A stretch of DNA of 7,275 nucleotides from assembly GCA_050251575.1 (NCBI GenBank), contig JBFWMP010000137.1, forward strand, positions 1 through 7,275, written 5' to 3'. The notes beneath the pieces were generated by a model. That model worked only from the letters and a program-made list of their open reading frames with translations. It was not told the origin of the DNA and ran no database searches. Below are positions 1 to 6,618 of the stretch, piece by piece. The stretch comes from X23 sp050251575 (GTDB taxonomy: Bacteria; Bacillota; Clostridia; SK-Y3). Made by a program: the position numbers and the translations under genes. Position 1 is the first letter of the stretch; the number at the start of each line of letters is the position of its first letter.

Positions 1-809
1 AAGTTTTTGGCTTCTGCTATTTTTAACGAGTGGTCTTTTAGTTTTAGCGACAATTCTCTTTTTAAAGATCTTTGAATCGACAGCTCCTCTTTTTTTGATT
101 GAATTTGCTCCTGATTCTTTTGAATTTTGTCTTCACGCAAAGACTCATTTTCTTCAATCTGAGATGAAATCGCTTCACATTTAGCTTTTGACTCATGGAA
201 TTTAATTTCAATGTCTCTCTGATTCTTTAGGCATTCTGTTTTGTCAACCAATAATGATTCAATTGCCTGGTCAACTAAAACTCCATTAGAAAACCTGTTT
301 ATTATAGCTTTTTTCTCATTGTCTGAAACTGAAAGGAAATTTTTATACTTGTATTTTGACAAAATAAAATTGCTAAAAATTTCGTCCTTTGAAACTCCAA
401 GGTGGCTAAAAATAAACTCATTGCAAGCGTCAATTCCGGTGTCACTTGAAGCAATTAGACCAAGGCTTCCATACACTTCAGCATTAGCAGTTGAAGAATC
501 TTTCCTGGAAAATTTTCGTTCGATCTTAAGCTCTTTAGTTGAATCTGTTTGTCTGTAAATTACCCCAACTACAGCTCTATCAGCTGAGTCAGAAATAACC
601 TCGTCAATGTTAACTTTTCTTAATGGCGATCCTGTTGTCGCTATTGCAAGAACTTCAATCAAAGCTGATTTGCCAGACCCATTTCCGCCCTGAGATGAAT
701 CATCTCTGTTTACTCCAACGATTGTAGTCGTGACCCCTCTTGCAAATGAGTGCTCTATCTCGCTGAAAGAGAACACGTTTTTCGCCCATATTTTAACTGG
801 ATACCACAT
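1..809 (-). CDS. sbcC: SbcC/Rad50/gp46-like recombination nuclease ATPase subunit, N-terminal part (runs off the left edge)
   Basis: The frame is open from an ATG at 809-807 to the window edge, giving the first 269 residues. It begins MWYPVKIWAKNVFSF, the usual first strand of an SMC/Rad50 ATPase head, and has a Walker A motif GGNGSGKS at residues 41-48. Around residues 148-163 lies a Q-loop-like segment (FILS...NFLSVSD), followed from about residue 180 by a long Lys/Glu/Gln-rich stretch with heptad character, the start of the ascending coiled coil. The Walker B and signature motifs would lie beyond the edge. Known proteins of this family (T4 gp46, SbcC, Rad50) use ATP to control the paired gp47/SbcD nuclease, which resects DNA ends in phage recombination. 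The start lies one base after the stop of the nuclease gene (TGATATG), so the two are probably translationally coupled. The Q-loop lacks an obvious conserved Gln. The family call is secure; whether it is closer to gp46 or bacterial SbcC is not decided here. Confidence 0.93.
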   Translation of the reverse strand, partial: MWYPVKIWAKNVFSFSEIEHSFARGVTTTIVGVNRDDSSQGGNGSGKSALIEVLAIATTGSPLRKVNIDEVISDSADRAVVGVIYRQTDSTKELKIERKFSRKDSSTANAEVYGSLGLIASSDTGIDACNEFIFSHLGVSKDEIFSNFILSKYKYKNFLSVSDNEKKAIINRFSNGVLVDQAIESLLVDKTECLKNQRDIEIKFHESKAKCEAISSQIEENESLREDKIQKNQEQIQSKKEELSIQRSLKRELSLKLKDHSLKIAEAKN

Positions 810-810
810 A

Positions 811-1845
811 TCAACTTATTGTTTTTATATATTTTTCACCAAATGTAGGGTCAGTATCTCTCTCTTCGCAAAAAGCGCTGTAAGAGTTAATAATGCCACT
901 TTTATCGTACTTTGTAAATGCAGACTGATCTGCTTTCACTTTCACTGAAGTTTCGTCAGCTTTGATTACAACCTTTGTTGCTCCAGCCTTCAAATAGTCT
1001 GACTTATTAATTAAGTTGACTTCGTTCTTTTCGCAATTAACAATAAGCCTGATTTTATATCCTTCGTCAGCAAGTTCAGATATTTCTTCTATTGTATTCT
1101 GGTTCAATTTCTTGAATGAAGTTTCAATAGTTGTGAATCTCTTATTTACTTGGTTCTGTATGAATTCTATGCTTCCGTCATCAAACAAAATTGTGTACCC
1201 CTTTTGATCGTCTTCTCCAAAAGACATCTGCCTTGATGACCCAATGTACTGTATGTTGTCAGATATTGTTGCTCTATTGTGATAGTGCCCACATAAAACC
1301 AAATCAAAACCTTCAAACATTTTTGCTGGAAGCTCTTTGTTTTCTTTTGATTCGATTGATAGCCCTCCATTTATTCCTTCGTGTAGAAGCAAAATGTTCT
1401 TTCTTGTCTTTGACTTTTGGTAAATAATGTCGTCAAAAAATTCATCAAACTTCTCATTCTCAAGATAATAAGATACCATTTGAAGCTTAAAATTGCAATC
1501 TTCAGGACATACAATAATTTGATTTGACACTTGGAAGTTTGATCTTCCTTGAAACAAATGCAAGTAACTGTTCTGAATTTCTCTGTTTGGCATATCATGG
1601 TTCCCATAGATAGCGAGAATCATAATTCCTTTTCTATTTGCCTTATCAAGCACGTCTTTAATTGCTGATAGAACGTCTAGAGTCTGAGATGCTGTGTTGT
1701 ATACCATGTCTCCTCCAAAAAGAATTGTATTAATTCCTCTTCTCTCGCATATTTCAAACGCTTCATCCCAGTTCAATGCAAACTCATCTAGCTCACCTCG
1801 TTTTGCGTGCGTGTCTGTTATTATTAAAAATTTTTCCTGTCTCAT
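811..1845 (-). CDS. sbcD: SbcD/Mre11/gp47-like metallophosphoesterase nuclease subunit
   Basis: This 344-residue protein has the calcineurin-like phosphoesterase motifs in order: DTH at residues 11-13, GGD at 44-46, GNHD at 81-84, the His of LLLHEG at 155, and GHYH at 186-189. These are the two-metal ligands of Mre11/SbcD/gp47 nucleases. Residues from about 195 to 344 form the C-terminal domain, which in this family caps the nuclease and binds the ATPase partner. The length is close to T4 gp47. It sits directly upstream of the gp46-like gene, the standard pairing, and together they would form the end-resecting recombination nuclease. Its ATG overlaps the stop of the preceding four-cysteine gene (ATGA at 1845-1842), a coupling arrangement. 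No Shine-Dalgarno is seen; the bases before the ATG are A-rich. All metal-binding motifs appear intact, so it should be active. Confidence 0.95.
   Translation of the reverse strand: MRQEKFLIITDTHAKRGELDEFALNWDEAFEICERRGINTILFGGDMVYNTASQTLDVLSAIKDVLDKANRKGIMILAIYGNHDMPNREIQNSYLHLFQGRSNFQVSNQIIVCPEDCNFKLQMVSYYLENEKFDEFFDDIIYQKSKTRKNILLLHEGINGGLSIESKENKELPAKMFEGFDLVLCGHYHNRATISDNIQYIGSSRQMSFGEDDQKGYTILFDDGSIEFIQNQVNKRFTTIETSFKKLNQNTIEEISELADEGYKIRLIVNCEKNEVNLINKSDYLKAGATKVVIKADETSVKVKADQSAFTKYDKSGIINSYSAFCEERDTDPTFGEKYIKTIS
840..872 (-). promoter_or_regulatory. Possible internal Bacteroidota-type promoter before the gp46-like gene
   Basis: On the minus strand a TTTG (872-869) is followed after 21 bases by TACATTTG (847-840), matching the Bacteroidota -33/-7 pattern TTTG...TAnnTTTG. 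It lies in the last codons of the gp47-like gene, about 30 bases before the ATG of the gp46-like gene. Since it also encodes protein (codons for Asp-Pro-Thr-Phe-Gly), the match could be chance. Confidence 0.25.
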
Positions 1846-2069
1846 ACTTTTTGTTCAAAAAATATACACCCAAATTCACCTGTAGTATGAACAATTCCTG
1901 TTTTGCTCATTTCAGAATTAACTATGGCAAGTGCTTTTTCATCAACAATAGCTCTCATAAGAGCATCTTCATCAAGCTCTGTAGCAAACGCTTTGGTGTT
2001 TTTACATGGCGATAAAACCTCATTTTGATAAACACCCCAATGCTTGCAATTTTTGCATTTGAACTCCAT
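1842..2069 (-). CDS. Small four-cysteine, probably zinc-binding phage protein
   Basis: The protein has 75 residues. It opens with a CxxC knuckle (C5, C8) followed by HW (10-11), has a third Cys at 22 and a fourth in FGCIFFE at residue 68. The pattern CxxCxHW...C...FGC recurs in small phage and prophage proteins, where the Cys residues are presumed to bind one zinc ion; no function is established to my knowledge. The central part (about 25-60) is predicted from composition to be helical. It is the first gene after the terminator-like hairpin that follows the SSB gene, and its stop overlaps the start of the gp47-like gene (ATGA), so it is probably made together with the nuclease. A DNA-binding or nuclease-accessory role is possible but rests only on position. 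No Shine-Dalgarno precedes the ATG. Confidence 0.8.
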   Translation of the reverse strand: MEFKCKNCKHWGVYQNEVLSPCKNTKAFATELDEDALMRAIVDEKALAIVNSEMSKTGIVHTTGEFGCIFFEQKV

Positions 2070-2082
2070 ATGCTATGTTTTT

Positions 2083-2114
2083 AAAAGGAAAGGAGCTTTG
2101 TTACGGCTCCTTCC
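2083..2114 (-). terminator. Terminator-like hairpin after the SSB gene
   Basis: On the minus strand, GGAAGGAGC (2114-2106) pairs with GCTCCTTTCC (2096-2087) with one bulged T, a 9-base loop, and then TTTTAAAAA. The stem is partly AT and the T run is short, so read-through is likely. It separates the SSB gene from the nuclease genes and could give strong SSB expression with weaker downstream expression. No promoter-like match is seen between it and the next gene. Confidence 0.65.
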
Positions 2115-2129
2115 CAATTGTTTTTATGT

Positions 2130-3521
2130 TTATCTACGTCCTGGTCTCGCCCCTCTTGCGCTTCTTGGAGTTCTAGCCGCTCGCTTTGAGTCTTCATCGT
2201 CTTCGTCATCCTTATCTTCTTCTTTAGATTGGCTACTAAAAGACTTTGATGGCTCCTCTGGCTCGTCATCCATGTCATCATCTTCGTCATCATATTCTGA
2301 CTCATCGACTGGAATGTCCATATCCTTCTTGATTTCGTTCATAACTTCTAAGTTAGACTTGCTTCTCGCTGCTCTAACTGGAAGACCTTCTTCAGCAATA
2401 AAAGCTTTCATTGCAGCTCTGATAGCCAATCCAGCTTCAGTTTTATCTCCTTCGCCAGACTCAACGAAATCATCCCAAGCGTCAAGAAGCTGGTCTAAAT
2501 CCATTACGGCATCGTCTTCCTCTTCGTCTTCTTTCTTGTCAGCGTCTCCTTTTCTTTCAAAGCTAAATTCTCTGTCGTCTTCCGCTGGGATCAGCTCTTG
2601 AACACGCTTAATTGCGTTTTGAACTTCTTCAGAGTCAAATACAAGAATTGCGTTTTCTTTATCAAATTGTTTCAAGAACTCGATTGTTGCTCCCAAATGG
2701 TATCTTTTGTAAACATACAGGTAGTCTTCAAGTGAAGGCAATGCCATAAGCTCTTCAGCTTCTTTTTTCGATAGAGGACATTTCTTTCTTTCAGAGTCAG
2801 ACAATGAGAACGAATAAGTTACCTTTTTATTCTCTGTCTTTCCAGTAATTGTCAATGGATATGCTCCTGAAGGCGAACTCAATGGACACTTAGCGTTTTT
2901 GTCGTAGCTAAGTAAGTCCTGCCAGTTCTTCATTTTACGAGCTTCAATGTCCTTAAACTGAGAGTATGAAGATTCCCAAATTTGGATTCCGTCTTTCTTA
3001 TTGTCTAAGTCATACAGGTACATTACTCGCTTGTAGTCATATTTCAAGCCACCGTCATAGCTGCCACCGTCAATTTTTTTAGCTAAAGCTTCATTTCCTT
3101 GTTCTTTAAGCTTAGCAACTGCAACTTTTCTGTATGTGTCAATGATGTCAATCTTCTCCTTCTTCAATTCTGGGAAACAATATCTAGAATCAACAACCTT
3201 AACTGTGAAGTCCTTAACTGGCTCACCTTTTTTGTCTTTACGCTGATTTCCTTTTTCGTCAAGAACTTTAATCTTCAAGAACATCTGTGCTACTGGATAC
3301 TCATAACCCTTTCTAGTCGACCCTGGCTTTAATGGCAGGATGCGAACAGTAGTATCTCCAGTTTTAGGCATTTTAAATCGCTTGATGTCGATGCCTGAAT
3401 ACGATGTCTCCGCATCGGCTCTGGCTTGTGCTTCTTCATATGACTCTTCGTTTTCATAAAAAAGACTTAACGCGCCACTTAATTCTAATTCGTCTTTTTC
3501 TTCTTGTTCTCTTGTACTCAT
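2130..3521 (-). CDS. ssb: gp32-like phage single-stranded-DNA-binding protein with long acidic/basic C-terminal extension
   Basis: The protein has 463 residues, against 301 for T4 gp32. Residues 44-62 (ending TVRILP) and 75-85 (YPVAQMFLKIKV) resemble the start of the OB-fold core of T4-type and related phage SSBs; the core seems to extend to about residue 312. The C-terminal part is unusual: an acidic run at 328-338, a probable helical segment at 340-402, a very acidic stretch at 407-445 and finally an Arg-rich tip (446-463, with RSARGARPGRR at its end). In known gp32 proteins the acidic tail recruits replication and recombination partners. The Cys/His zinc-ligand set of T4 gp32 is not evident; only three Cys are present (115, 212, 248). 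Location beside gp46/47-like genes supports the role. The start is an ATG with the A-rich leader AACAGAAC and no Shine-Dalgarno. The SSB call comes from motif likeness, acidic tail and context, so it is good but not certain. Confidence 0.8.
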   Translation of the reverse strand: MSTREQEEKDELELSGALSLFYENEESYEEAQARADAETSYSGIDIKRFKMPKTGDTTVRILPLKPGSTRKGYEYPVAQMFLKIKVLDEKGNQRKDKKGEPVKDFTVKVVDSRYCFPELKKEKIDIIDTYRKVAVAKLKEQGNEALAKKIDGGSYDGGLKYDYKRVMYLYDLDNKKDGIQIWESSYSQFKDIEARKMKNWQDLLSYDKNAKCPLSSPSGAYPLTITGKTENKKVTYSFSLSDSERKKCPLSKKEAEELMALPSLEDYLYVYKRYHLGATIEFLKQFDKENAILVFDSEEVQNAIKRVQELIPAEDDREFSFERKGDADKKEDEEEDDAVMDLDQLLDAWDDFVESGEGDKTEAGLAIRAAMKAFIAEEGLPVRAARSKSNLEVMNEIKKDMDIPVDESEYDDEDDDMDDEPEEPSKSFSSQSKEEDKDDEDDEDSKRAARTPRSARGARPGRR

Positions 3522-3539
3522 GTTCTGTTGTTTATGAAA

Positions 3540-4013
3540 TTAAATTTTTAAATCGTATCCTTCCCACTGATTGTTGTATGCGTCTACATACGCCTCCTGT
3601 GCTTCTGGCTCTTTCAATTGCTCTCTTGAACCGATTGTAATTCCAAGCTCACTATCAGCGAACCTGATGATTTGCTCAATAACGTCTCCCATTTCTTTTG
3701 AAGAGCAATTCTTTAAGTCTTGTACGACTAAATCCTCTCCGTTTAGAGACACTGTTTTCATAGGAGCATACTTTCTTTCAAAGAACCTATAAAGGTCGTT
3801 TACAGTCGCTCTATCGCCTTCTAATTCGTTTGCTATTGTCCTTAGCACTACACCAAAAAGATACTTAAGCTGTGATAAGCTTTTGTTCTTGGCTTTGTTG
3901 CAAATGAAGACTGAATACTCTCCATCGTCTAATTTCAGTAGCCTTCTTTTAAATCTTCGTAATTCAACATCTCCTTCTTGAATCTGGAGGATGTCTTTAA
4001 TCAATATTGCCAT
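3540..4013 (-). CDS. Phage protein of a recombination-associated, NinB-like type (tentative)
   Basis: I chose the ATG at 4013-4011, giving 157 residues; the longer reading starts with a TTG at 4043 and would overlap the upstream gene by 47 bases instead of 17. The segment KSLSQLKYLFGVVLRTIANEL at about 44-64, then LYRFFERKY (74-82) and EQIIRFADSELGITI (113-127), is a layout I associate with phage proteins of Bacteroidota related loosely to lambda NinB (a recombination accessory protein). I cannot prove the family from the sequence alone. The protein is charged, has no membrane segment or signal peptide, and begins with a beta-rich part (residues 1-40) followed by helices. It sits just upstream of the SSB gene (18-base gap), where T4 carries its helicase loader gene 59, so a role in handling SSB-coated DNA is a reasonable guess. 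Confidence 0.75.
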   Translation of the reverse strand: MAILIKDILQIQEGDVELRRFKRRLLKLDDGEYSVFICNKAKNKSLSQLKYLFGVVLRTIANELEGDRATVNDLYRFFERKYAPMKTVSLNGEDLVVQDLKNCSSKEMGDVIEQIIRFADSELGITIGSREQLKEPEAQEAYVDAYNNQWEGYDLKI

Positions 4014-4197
4014 GTTCTTCAAATTTGAATTCTCCAACAACAATTTTAATTGCCTGTTTTAGTCCCGCTATTTTCCCAATCGCAAGAGCCATTCCGCTTA
4101 GACTCTCTTGTTCACTAAGGCTCTTTTCTAAATCTGACACCTCACATTGCAAGTAGTACAACACGTTTCTTGCGATTACATTTTCCCTGTCTTCCAT
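3997..4197 (-). CDS. Small helical protein of unknown function
   Basis: This 66-residue protein is not recognised. The N-terminal half (about 1-33) is charged with a heptad-like pattern (VLYYLQCEVSDLEKSL), the middle (34-54) is Gly/Ala/Ile-rich and amphipathic, and the C-terminus is acidic with EEHGNID. There is no signal peptide, metal motif or convincing membrane segment. It is the first gene after the promoter at 4217-4248 and overlaps the next gene by 17 bases, which supports its being a real translated leader gene of the unit. The ATG at 4197 has no Shine-Dalgarno. A second out-of-frame ATG lies four bases upstream. Confidence 0.7.
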   Translation of the reverse strand: MEDRENVIARNVLYYLQCEVSDLEKSLSEQESLSGMALAIGKIAGLKQAIKIVVGEFKFEEHGNID

Positions 4198-4213
4198 GCA
4201 TTTAATAATTATG

Positions 4214-4251
4214 ATGCAAATATAAGCACAATTTTTGACATATGCAAATAT
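4214..4251 (-). repeat. Direct repeat of ATATTTGCAT spanning the promoter boxes
   Basis: Two identical 10-base copies (minus-strand ATATTTGCAT) lie at 4251-4242 and 4223-4214, 28 bases apart from start to start. One contains the -33 TTTG and the other the -7 TTTG. They may simply reflect the promoter elements, or they could be a paired regulator-binding site. Confidence 0.5.
4217..4248 (-). promoter_or_regulatory. Bacteroidota-type promoter for the SSB/recombination unit
   Basis: On the minus strand, TTTG at 4248-4245 is followed after 20 bases by TATATTTG at 4224-4217, matching the known -33 TTTG and -7 TAnnTTTG elements read by the Bacteroidota housekeeping sigma factor. Transcription would begin about 10-15 bases upstream of the ATG at 4197, leaving a very short leader. 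It lies immediately after the reductase terminator, as expected for the start of a new unit. Both boxes sit inside copies of the 10-base direct repeat ATATTTGCAT. Confidence 0.75.
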
Positions 4252-4268
4252 TTTTGAAGTTTTTTTTG

Positions 4269-4298
4269 AAAAAGGTGCGAATTTTTATCTTCGCACCT
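4269..4298 (-). terminator. Intrinsic terminator after the ribonucleotide reductase gene
   Basis: On the minus strand, AGGTGCGAA (4298-4290) and TTCGCACCT (4281-4273) form a perfect 9-base-pair stem with an 8-base loop, followed directly by TTTT and, after one C, seven A. It begins 11 bases past the reductase stop codon. This is a classic factor-independent terminator and the strongest hairpin seen in the window. Confidence 0.88.
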
Positions 4299-4308
4299 AA
4301 TTTAGCAA

Positions 4309-6618
4309 TCAAATCTCACACTTTCCACCAGCGCATCCGGTAGCAATCTCGTCTCCAGCGTTCTTTGCAACTTCGTCCCACTCAATGCTAGACCAATCAA
4401 TGTTCTCAGAATCTTTAATTCTGTTCCATGTGTGAAAAACATTTACATGCTTCAAACAATTAGCTGTTTTATTCAAATCGCCACCCATATAGCTATTTGC
4501 AAACTTTTTGAATCTCCTAACCCAGTCAACGCGCTTATTGACCCTGTTCTTTAGCATACATATTACTGCATTAACATCGCTAACCATAACTCCATCGTTA
4601 TCAATTAAGAACTTTCCATCCTTAATATTTGAAATAATAAATTGAGCCATGTCAGAGTCTTCAAGCTTTAAAAGAGAATCAGCTAATCCAACGGCTGCAT
4701 TACATGCTTGCCAGATGTTGTCAAATACATTCAATCCGTCAACAATTAAACCAGAAGATAAAATTGCTCCAGGGCCATATGTTTTAGCTAACTCAAATTC
4801 ATCAAGATAGCTTGTATATGGGGCCTGCGGGTAATCTAAGTCGCCAGAAGCCGGAAGAAGAGATACGCCACAGAAATAATCACGGTTATTAAACAAGTAC
4901 TCTCTTACATACTCCCATTCTCCGTTGTTTACTGTGATTGTGTTTGACACATTCATTCGTAAATCCGGATTCTCTCTGTATGATTCATGATTAGTATTCG
5001 TTCCGTATTCAATCCAGTTTTCTTGAGTCAATTTTACGAGATTCATCATCTCTTCTGTTGTAAAGTCTTCTCTAGTAGTTGCTGTGTCAGGTATAGTCAC
5101 TGGAAAAGAAAGAATCTTCTCAAGACCAGGATTGTAAACCGAATCGTGAATTGAATTTGGGTTAATTTTTCCATACTCAATTGAAGCCTGTTCTGTGTCT
5201 GCGGCTTGAATATTCCTGATATACTTCCTAAAATGATATGGATGAACTCCAGATGCACTGCCTAGAAGCTGAGAGCTATTGCCAGATGGCTTAACTACAG
5301 TTGTTCTAGCTGCTGGATTAATTCCAATCATCTTAGCTACATTAGCGTTCGTATTCTTTACGATAATAGCCCCTTTTCGTTGCACTTCTGGGTCAAACAT
5401 AATCTTAGGATTGTTATGCATTCCAGTAATTCCAACTCCAATCAATGCGTCTCGTCTAACAATGTCAATTGTTGCTGAGCCAACCATATCTGGATTAAAG
5501 TCTGTATATGCAGCCTGGAATGTCCCAATTGCAGCAGCTAACTCACATGCTAGATAAAAATCTTGCTCAGTTTCAATGTGATTTCCGTTTATCTCAGACA
5601 AGTTACAAGTGCTCCAACCATACTCAGTTTTACCATCTTTTTGAACCTGAGGGAACATACCTACCTCAAAACATGGATTATATGAATAGTTATCTTTTTT
5701 TAAGAAAGCTATTCCAGGCTCACCAAATTTTTGAGTCTGTTTAAATGCATAATCGTAGTCTTCTTTGCTTGTAGTAGGCAAAATAACTACTGAATTGTTA
5801 CACCTGCAAAGTTCCGGATAGCGCTCAAACCAATCTCCTGTTTTGCACTTCATCATTTCCTTATCATCGCTATCAAACAGGCAAACCATTGCACTACGCC
5901 TAATACCACCACTAATAACAGCATCTGCAATCAAACAACAAATTCTGTGTAGTTCAAAAGGTCTAAGCTTTCTTCCATTAATCGGTTCAAGTAAATCTCG
6001 AATCTTCATCAAGCACTTTTTCAATGGGTCAGGGCCTGGAGCTTTAAATCCACCGCTAATATGAGCTCCACGCGGTCTAATATTAGAATAGTCGAAGAAT
6101 ACTTCTGGAAGACCGTAGTAATATGACTTGATCAGCTTATCTACAGCATAAGCCCATCCTTCTATGCTGTCTTCAATAACATATTGCTCTCTGTTCTTTT
6201 TGTCAACCCCTTTTAATTCTGGAAGCATGTTTGTGTGGACCTTCTGTGCAGAATAGCCACCGCCAGCACCACATAAAAGTATATACATCAATTCTTTGAA
6301 GAATGAAACCCTGTTCAAATATGACGACGTACAATTGTACATTCTCATATTTTTCTTCAGCATTTGGCTTCCACCGTACTGGAGTGCACGTTGAGCTCCT
6401 AGAATTCGCTTCTCCTTGTATGCTTGCGATACCCTAGCCCAAATATCTGAAAATTCAGCTTCCATTCCTGGAGTTATTTTAGGCATTAGTTCGTTTGCGT
6501 GCATCATCATCACTCTGTCAACTGCTTGTTCCCAAGTCTCTTTTTTACCGTTTATAGTTCTAGCGTATTTACTAACAAACACATAGTCGGAAATTTGGTT
6601 TCTTTTGTCTATTGTCAT
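4309..6618 (-). CDS. nrdJ: Class II (adenosylcobalamin-dependent) ribonucleoside-triphosphate reductase
   Basis: This 769-residue protein reduces ribonucleotides to deoxynucleotides for phage DNA synthesis, using a radical generated from vitamin B12 coenzyme rather than a separate small subunit. Seen in the sequence: the N-terminal redox Cys in YNCTSSYLN (C96), the ten-stranded-barrel signature NPCFE (N314, C316 as thiyl radical site, E318), the partner Cys in STCNLSE (C338), the substrate-phosphate-binding region KPSGNSS (443-449), SGVHPYHFRKYIRN (456-469) and a C-terminal swinging-arm pair C762/C767 in CAGGKC. The C-x4-C spacing matches the Lactobacillus leichmannii monomeric enzyme, of similar length (739). 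About 22 residues separate C316 and C338, against 11 in that enzyme, so there is a short insertion. No ATP-cone is evident at the N-terminus. The ATG overlaps the stop of the preceding small gene (TAATG). All catalytic residues look intact. The family is certain; class II over class I rests on the spacing, the single chain and the lack of a small-subunit gene in view. Confidence 0.93.
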   Translation of the reverse strand: MTIDKRNQISDYVFVSKYARTINGKKETWEQAVDRVMMMHANELMPKITPGMEAEFSDIWARVSQAYKEKRILGAQRALQYGGSQMLKKNMRMYNCTSSYLNRVSFFKELMYILLCGAGGGYSAQKVHTNMLPELKGVDKKNREQYVIEDSIEGWAYAVDKLIKSYYYGLPEVFFDYSNIRPRGAHISGGFKAPGPDPLKKCLMKIRDLLEPINGRKLRPFELHRICCLIADAVISGGIRRSAMVCLFDSDDKEMMKCKTGDWFERYPELCRCNNSVVILPTTSKEDYDYAFKQTQKFGEPGIAFLKKDNYSYNPCFEVGMFPQVQKDGKTEYGWSTCNLSEINGNHIETEQDFYLACELAAAIGTFQAAYTDFNPDMVGSATIDIVRRDALIGVGITGMHNNPKIMFDPEVQRKGAIIVKNTNANVAKMIGINPAARTTVVKPSGNSSQLLGSASGVHPYHFRKYIRNIQAADTEQASIEYGKINPNSIHDSVYNPGLEKILSFPVTIPDTATTREDFTTEEMMNLVKLTQENWIEYGTNTNHESYRENPDLRMNVSNTITVNNGEWEYVREYLFNNRDYFCGVSLLPASGDLDYPQAPYTSYLDEFELAKTYGPGAILSSGLIVDGLNVFDNIWQACNAAVGLADSLLKLEDSDMAQFIISNIKDGKFLIDNDGVMVSDVNAVICMLKNRVNKRVDWVRRFKKFANSYMGGDLNKTANCLKHVNVFHTWNRIKDSENIDWSSIEWDEVAKNAGDEIATGCAGGKCEI

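Noticed and set aside
241..558. Plus-strand 105-codon open frame
   Set aside because: It lies opposite the gp46-like gene, which is open throughout and carries a Walker A motif. The plus-strand product shows no recognisable feature.
2044..2601. Plus-strand 185-codon open frame, extremely rich in serine
   Set aside because: It is antisense to the acidic C-terminal part of the SSB gene: Asp/Glu codons read backwards give Ser-rich runs. It has no family resemblance.
4014..4043. Ten-residue N-terminal extension of the 157-residue protein, starting at TTG
   Set aside because: TTG is a less likely start than the ATG at 4013, and the extension would deepen the overlap with the upstream gene to 47 bases.
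5394..5401. Minus-strand TATGTTTG inside the reductase gene
   Set aside because: It fits the -7 consensus, but no TTTG lies at the required spacing and no gene starts downstream.
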